Positions 58,712 to 64,000 of a stretch of 64,000 nucleotides of DNA are shown piece by piece (the stretch's first letter is position 1; the number at the start of each line of letters is the position of its first letter). Below the pieces are notes generated by a model. The model ran no database searches and was not told the origin of the DNA. It worked only from the letters and a program-made list of their open reading frames with translations. Source of the stretch: Malus domestica (lineage: Eukaryota; Streptophyta; Magnoliopsida; Rosales; Rosaceae); NCBI RefSeq assembly GCF_042453785.1, contig NC_091674.1:28407501-28471500 (forward strand), given 5' to 3'. Both the position numbers and the translations under genes were made by a program.

Positions 58712-58882
58712 GTCATTTAGTACTACGATCTAGTGGTATTCCTCTTCACTTATAAGTGAAATGTCTTATGTTTGATTCTCACTAAAAACAAGTTTGAACC
58801 ATATTATTGCTAGCCAATGTGAGGCTAAGTCCACTCACTCTCCCTTAGCGTAAATAATATCGTTTGTTCAATAAAAAAAACA
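58712..58882 (+). mobile_element. tRNA-derived SINE
   Basis: Box A-like TAGTGGTATTCC near 58731, box B-like GTTTGATTCTCAC near 58767, then a body with TTGCTAGCCAATGTGAGGCT and AATAATATCGTTTGTTCAAT, ending in an A-run. This is the layout and text of a common Rosaceae-type SINE. Confidence 0.65.
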
Positions 58883-59521
58883 TAGAAATTATCCATGATT
58901 AAAAAGCATTGAGCAAGTTTACTTCTTTTTAAGAGAAATACTAAGGAAACTCTCATAAAGTTCTGAATCCTTTATACTCTCTATCATTTCACAATTTAAC
59001 GTTAATTTTTCTGGTAATCTTATAAAATATTGTGTTGAAAATATGAGGTAACAAAAAGTTTATAAAAATTCATTTTTTAAAGAATCTGCTTAACATTTTT
59101 CTTCTCTTATTACAACATATTAGTTGGGTCGAAAACTTAAAAGTGAAAGTAACGACTCAAGTTTATTTCGAAACAATCATTATCAAGATAAATCAAGAAT
59201 TACAGAATTGATTTTTGTGATCCAAATTTTGTCTTCTTTTATGTATTCCAACTACGAAGTTGTTTCAGAATGGGACGATTTACTTTGAAATTTCTAAGGT
59301 ACATAATTATTTTAATTTGCTTTGATTTACCATCCAAGAATTTTCTAAAGTCCAAGTCCCAAATGTTCATCTTTTGAGGATAGTGGGGTAAAGAAATTAT
59401 ATAATCATACCGCATAACGTTCCAAAAAAAAAAAACGTCATGTCGTCGCGTAGCCAATCCCCATGTGCGCTGACTCTCACTGCTCTCTGGGTGACTTTCT
59501 TGGACCGGTTTTTCTGCCCTT

Positions 59522-59691
59522 CCAGTTCTCATACACTCTTATCTTATCATATTTTGTGCGGTCACGGTTAAGTCATGTCAATATTTTATATTAATTTTTT
59601 TTATAAAGATAATAAGACAAAAAACAATAGTGATATAAAATGTTGATGTGGCTTAGATTGACGGTACAAATAAGAAGGGATGAGAGTGTAT
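59522..59691. mobile_element. MITE family B, copy 2
   Basis: TTCTCATACACTCTTATC is mirrored by GGGATGAGAGTGTATGGGAA. The interior TATTTTATATTAATTTTTTT and AAAATGTTGATGTGGCTTAG match the family at 14446-14612. Confidence 0.65.
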
Positions 59692-59751
59692 GGGAAATGA
59701 GAGGGGAGAGAAGCCAAGTCCGACTTTCTTTGTGCCAACATGATCATTTCT

Positions 59752-59945
59752 GGATCCGAGAAGATCCTAGAAATTCGTGAATTATATCTGTTTATCGTAT
59801 ATTATGCAGTTAATTTTTATCAAATATTGTTTATGTTTAATTTTAAATAAAAATATTTAAAATAATTTCTATTTTCAAGATATACAATAAACTGATGAGA
59901 TTTACGAATTTTTAAAATCTTCACAAAGAGACGTCATCAGATCAG
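59752..59945. mobile_element. MITE family A, copy 2
   Basis: Shares GTTTATGTTTAATTTTAAAT and ATTTAAAATAATTTCT with the copy at 13798-14008, with inverted arms around (TCGTGAAT/ATTTACGA) more diverged. Confidence 0.6.
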
Positions 59946-60957
59946 ATGGCACTTGTCTCATCAAATCAAGACGTTTCTTTTTTCCTTCTTCTAATTGTAC
60001 GTTTCCGTTTCCCGAAACGCCTTTTGCTCGTGATCGACTATACGACAGCTTTTCAGTCCCGAGGGATGTCGTTTAGCACTTGGAGCCGGAACCACCACGT
60101 GATTGCTCTCTCACGTGTATTCGTTTGGACCGTCTAATTTGTTTTCGTTTGTGGTGGGTTTCTTGAAGCACCAATCACCGCCGTCCAATCTTTAACTTTC
60201 ATCCAATTCAACTAATGGACGGTGACAAATAAATATAGGGTGATGGCCAAGCAACCTTTGTTATATAGTAATAATCTAACACACATCATGTCGTAAAAAA
60301 TTAATCAAAATCATTGAATGGTTGGTAGTAGCCTACTCTCCAATTTACATGCGCAAGATGAAACTCGCACGTCATTTTGATTTGTGGTTTTTACGCTTTT
60401 AGTATTGTATCTTGTTGAAATCTCTTTCAGACATTATTTAGGGATCTCCAAGGCTCGTTTTGTCTGTTCGGATGTTGTTTCTTAGTCTTGTTTGGGATTT
60501 TTGACCACATTATTTACTTAAGTTGTTAATTACTATGTTAATCTCTTTAAATGTCCTTGTAACCAAAGAAACATTGTCATTGCAGAAATTAGAGGCACAT
60601 GTTGGGGTGAAAAGCTTGGACCACAAAGGCAATGAGATCCAGATCCACGTGGCGTACATGCAATGCAACTGATTTATCAAAATGTCAGAGACATGAACGG
60701 TGAGATTACAGTGATCATCTTAAAAAGGGCCCCACGAAATGATTGCAGCCACTCCGTGCATGCCATGTGCACCCTAGCATATTCTGAGAGAATATTTATC
60801 AATTGGGGAGATGATTCGTGAAAGCGAGACCTCACCTTCCAAAACCTTCACCATCATGTGTTTGTCTTAAGGTAATTATTATGGTAACAGTAATCCCATT
60901 TGCTTCAATAACTATTTTTGATAGCCCCTTACCTTAATTAATTTGATGGTACTAACT

Positions 60958-61148
60958 AGGGGCTCGTTTGAAAACGATTTTAAAGAAAACATTTTTGAGT
61001 TCTAAAAGTAGTTGAAGTGTTTTCTGCTATAAGCATCAGTGCTTCAAGTACTTCTCGATGATTTACTTGCATTTTTATTAAAGATTGGTTCTAAAAATAT
61101 TTTAACTAAAATCTTTTAGTCATTTTAAAATCACTTTCAAACGAGCGC
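60958..61148. mobile_element. hAT-like MITE
   Basis: GGGGCTCGTTTGAAAACGAT is mirrored by TTTCAAACGAGCGC at the right, with ATTTTAAA/TTTAAAAT next to the ends. The interior has a TAAGCATCAGTGCTTCAAG hairpin-like word. A related but diverged element appears near 24497-24720. Confidence 0.55.
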
Positions 61149-62957
61149 TAGTACTAATTATAAAGTAACAGAACAATGTTTGTAATAAGGACTATTTTGG
61201 TGTTGAGCAAAGCGAGGGTGTGTGTGTCGATTGATAAGCCCCACACATGATGCGCAATGTTAATGACAGCATAGAGGAGAAAAACTTTCATGCAACAAGA
61301 ATGTCATTGTAATAATATCTTAAGTCAATCACTGTTATGTGATGAGTTTAACGTACAACAATACGTATTTGGCTTGAAATACTGTCATATAGACAAAAAG
61401 ATTCAGGTACATTTCTCTAACTAGCTCAAACAATTGTATGTTAAAGTATTGTACTTTCTTCTAATTAACGTGTTGTTAACAATGGTCAGCAGTTTCTCAT
61501 GCGGAATGAGATCTTATTAGTGCCCGTTAGGTGTGGGTGTGAGTGACCAATCATGCACTGTATTTGAAAAAAAATCAAAATATGTAATAATAATACGTGA
61601 TTAATTTAAAATAACGCTACAAACGTAAGTTTATCTTGAATAATAGACAAGCTCTGACAATGATTATGACTTGAAGGGTTTGAGTGGAGGAAAACCCGAT
61701 AGACCCCTTTATATCCATGGCAGTGACAGATTTGGGCCATTGGTTCCTTTTCATGTTCCCCTTTACAATCATGGAGGTTGCAGAGCCCTTCACTCATGCT
61801 TTAGTTTCCATCTTAATGTTGTTTTGTATTTGTTTTGATCCCATTGATGCAAAGCTTACAAGTTGTAGTAGTAGCTAAGGTTTTGAGATGTCCATTAGAG
61901 GCTTATATGAGACTGGGGACACCCAAGTGACGTGCTAACGGTGTCCCGAACTTATCATGTCTCCATATGTTTGAACTTTGTTACACAACGACACATAATT
62001 AGTTTGAAACCCCGTCACCTTTACAGCATTGTTTCAGTGAAGTTATTCTCTCAATTACGGGCTAAAAGCTACATGAAATCGAGTGCACTCCTTAAGTATT
62101 TGTCTCTTTCTTCAGGTAAGTCTCTCTCTCTCTCGTAGGACTTCCATTCCATGACATAAATACACAAGCCACCATGATTTCTTAAGTCGGCGATACAGCA
62201 TCATGTGTAAGTTTTTCTTTACATGCGGTTGTTTAACTAACACGGGACATCATAGTAGCAGTATACTCACACCTTCGAGGTCTCCATCAAATGAATGACT
62301 CTTCCTAATCCACATGATAAAAATTGGATTGGACTTAAATGTGAATGTGAAGTTGGATCGGTCTTAAATCTGAATGTGTTTCAGATTTTGGGCCTCAAAA
62401 TGTTGTATGCGTGCAATAATCTGAGCCTGTCAAACGTTTAAATATGTAAACCTGCTGTGAGCTAAGGATCCTTCCATTTTTGCTATTCTTTCACTTCAAG
62501 ACTCTTCTGAAAGCTGAGAAGTTCAGAAGAACCAAAGCTATAACGATACGAAGAGAGGCATGATGCCCTAACCTACGAAACAAGAAACTGTACACGGCTT
62601 TTCCTCGGAAACCATTGCTACGAATCTATGCATTTGCCCAACGGGACTTTGACAAAACAGGAAACCAGGAGCTAATCAGGCAACAAACAAAAAGTTTGAA
62701 CAAGAGAGAGAGAACATTACTCTAAACAAGAGATCCCATCGTTTTAGACCATGCTTTCCTCCCCTCCCGAATATTCTAAGGTGGATCGGTAGTTTCTCTG
62801 CTTACTTTGTCACCGAGTTTGTGGCAGAGATTTTCACTTCCTCAACTAGTGGATGCAGCCGCCTAGATGGAAATGCCAGCGACCAGGTTGTACTCTTGTG
62901 TTTCTCGTCGAGATCTGTCTCCTTTTCTGGTTTACTCAAAGTCTCTCCATCAGACAT

Positions 62958-64000
62958 TTACTTCCCCTGCTTTTTACCTGCAATTCAAAAGTCACAATAT
63001 TTAGCCAAAGACAGCCATTGCAATCATCACCTATATTTAGTCAGCTACACGATAATGTAGTAAAGTACCCCTCTCCATCCCCGATCCACTAGGTCTGTGG
63101 GGAAAACCAGAAGATATATGGTAAGTTAGTAGTGTTAGTCCGGTACCTCTATGAAACCATGAGTTCCGGGTCGCCCTTCTGATGCGGCGCTCATGTCTGT
63201 CCAAAAATTCATCAACTCTATACGGTTGAGACAACAAGGGTCCGGAAAATTCAACCTTTTCTCCTTGATCTTGAAGTTGAAACCCCTGTTACAAAACCAA
63301 TATTAACGAGGTTAAAGACGCCAGGTGATCATCTATAAGACTATAACATCACCAAAAACAAAATTTTTTTTGCCTTACAACTTGTATTCAACTTGACCAA
63401 AAAAAACGAATAACTAAGAAAAGCTAAAAGATAAATGAGACGGTATTCCTGTGGTGTTCCAGGTAATGCGAAAACTGGGAGTTGTATGTCGAAAGTCATA
63501 TAATTATATCTGATTTCTGTATTTACAAACTTACTGTATCACTTTTAGCTGCCATTTCCTCTCTCTGATAAAGTGCCAATGATAATTCCTGCGAATGGTA
63601 CTCCTCGGAAGCATCAAAGGAATCTGGACGCTCAAGCTTGCCCCATTGTTTCAGCATTGCAAGCTTTGCAATCTCGTATGAATCGTTCCCTTTAGAATCA
63701 GTGCACCCCTTGTACGTAAGTTCCCCATTTTCATGCCTTCTTGAGTCAAAGTTGCTCCTTGTATGCACTGTGATCGAAGATTCTAACGTGTTAAAAATGT
63801 GTCCTCTTGAAATAGACCGAGTATGAGATCTTCTGGCCTCATCTTTTCGTCTCTTTGCCCATGCAAAGCCACTTGATGTAGAAACCTCTAATGGACCGGT
63901 GAGTGGAATGTCTCCTTGAGATGCATTTTTTACATGCGAAGAGTCTTCTACTTTACCAGCTGACGGCTTTGGAAGTTCCCTCCCTACTATTGAGTTATCT
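62958..64000 (-). CDS. IBS1: IBS1-like protein kinase, C-terminal part (cut by window edge)
   Basis: C-terminal region of a CDK-like Ser/Thr kinase resembling Arabidopsis IMPAIRED IN BABA-INDUCED STERILITY 1 (At1g18670), linked to defence priming. Visible exons on the minus strand are 63535 to beyond 64000, 63147-63285 and a final 62958-62977. They join in frame. The kinase domain itself lies outside the window. Diagnostic text includes GPLEVSTSSGFAWAKRRKDE, RPDSFDASEEYHSQELSLAL, KVEFSGPLLSQPYRVDEFLD and RRIRRATRNSWFHR, ending GKKQGK. The tiny last exon (20 nt) was chosen because GKKQGK fits the family C terminus. The alternative acceptor at about 63093 would give an unrelated tail. The partner LON/RING gene at 26014-31233 resembles At1g18660, next to At1g18670. 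Confidence 0.85.

Larger units (their letters stand above)
58301..62957. other. Intergenic, no gene recognised
   Basis: Contains a SINE, two MITEs paired with families at 13.8-14.6 kb, and a hAT-like MITE at about 60958-61147. The rest (59946-60957 and 61148-62957) shows only short frames. I searched by eye for common plant microRNA sequences and saw none. Confidence 0.5.

Noticed and set aside
60560-61900. Possible microRNA precursor between the SINE/MITE cluster and IBS1
   Set aside because: No match to common conserved plant microRNAs was found by eye, and the only hairpin seen belongs to a MITE.
63037-63146. Read-through C terminus of the IBS1-like protein
   Set aside because: A good splice donor after FHR and a short downstream exon encoding GKKQGK fit the family end better.

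Overview
The window is plant nuclear DNA. Genes have many short exons with GT/AG introns, are far apart, and lie in AT-rich intergenic DNA full of MITEs, LTR fragments and SINE-like insertions. The protein families (CCT-domain clock regulator, CrRLK1L kinase, xyloglucan xylosyltransferase, class II formin) are those of a eudicot. The repeat content, notably a long LTR carrying a 5S-rRNA-like stretch, looks like a woody Rosaceae genome such as apple or pear. That last assignment is inference.

Layout: 1-4.0 kb has no recognised gene and one ~0.87 kb DNA transposon. 4.36-7.58 kb (+) is the clock gene TOC1/APRR1 in six exons. 9.61-11.46 kb (-) is a VTI1-type v-SNARE in five exons. 11.79-13.23 kb (+) is a broken PPR gene. 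15.29-16.67 kb (+) is a single-exon XXT5-type xylosyltransferase. 19.50-20.38 kb (+) is a small two-exon membrane protein of unknown function. 21.21-23.87 kb (-) is a single-exon ERULUS/CAP1-type receptor kinase. 26.01-31.23 kb (-) is an 18-exon TPR-RING-LON protein. 31.2-47.2 kb is a repeat-rich gulf: a 199-bp MITE, a PIF-like element containing a 1.36 kb palindromic foldback element, a hAT remnant containing a 2.8 kb LTR-like unit, copia/TRIM-like LTRs and more MITEs. 47.25-48.22 kb (+) is a polytopic membrane protein. 49.85-57.81 kb (-) is a 17-exon class II formin (FH20 type). 62.96 kb to the window edge (-) is the 3' end of an IBS1-like protein kinase gene.

The genes are not an operon and have unrelated jobs: circadian timing, vacuolar/Golgi vesicle fusion, cell-wall synthesis and sensing, protein turnover, actin nucleation and defence-related signalling. 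The order TOC1, PPR, small membrane protein, ERULUS-like kinase matches, as I remember it, the Arabidopsis chromosome 5 run At5g61380-At5g61350. The LON/RING and IBS1 genes match At1g18660/At1g18670. The window therefore looks like an ancient collinear block expanded by transposons, with one member (PPR) decayed. I found no bacterial-style system, CRISPR or viral gene. The most striking structures are nested mobile elements whose target-site duplications can be read directly.
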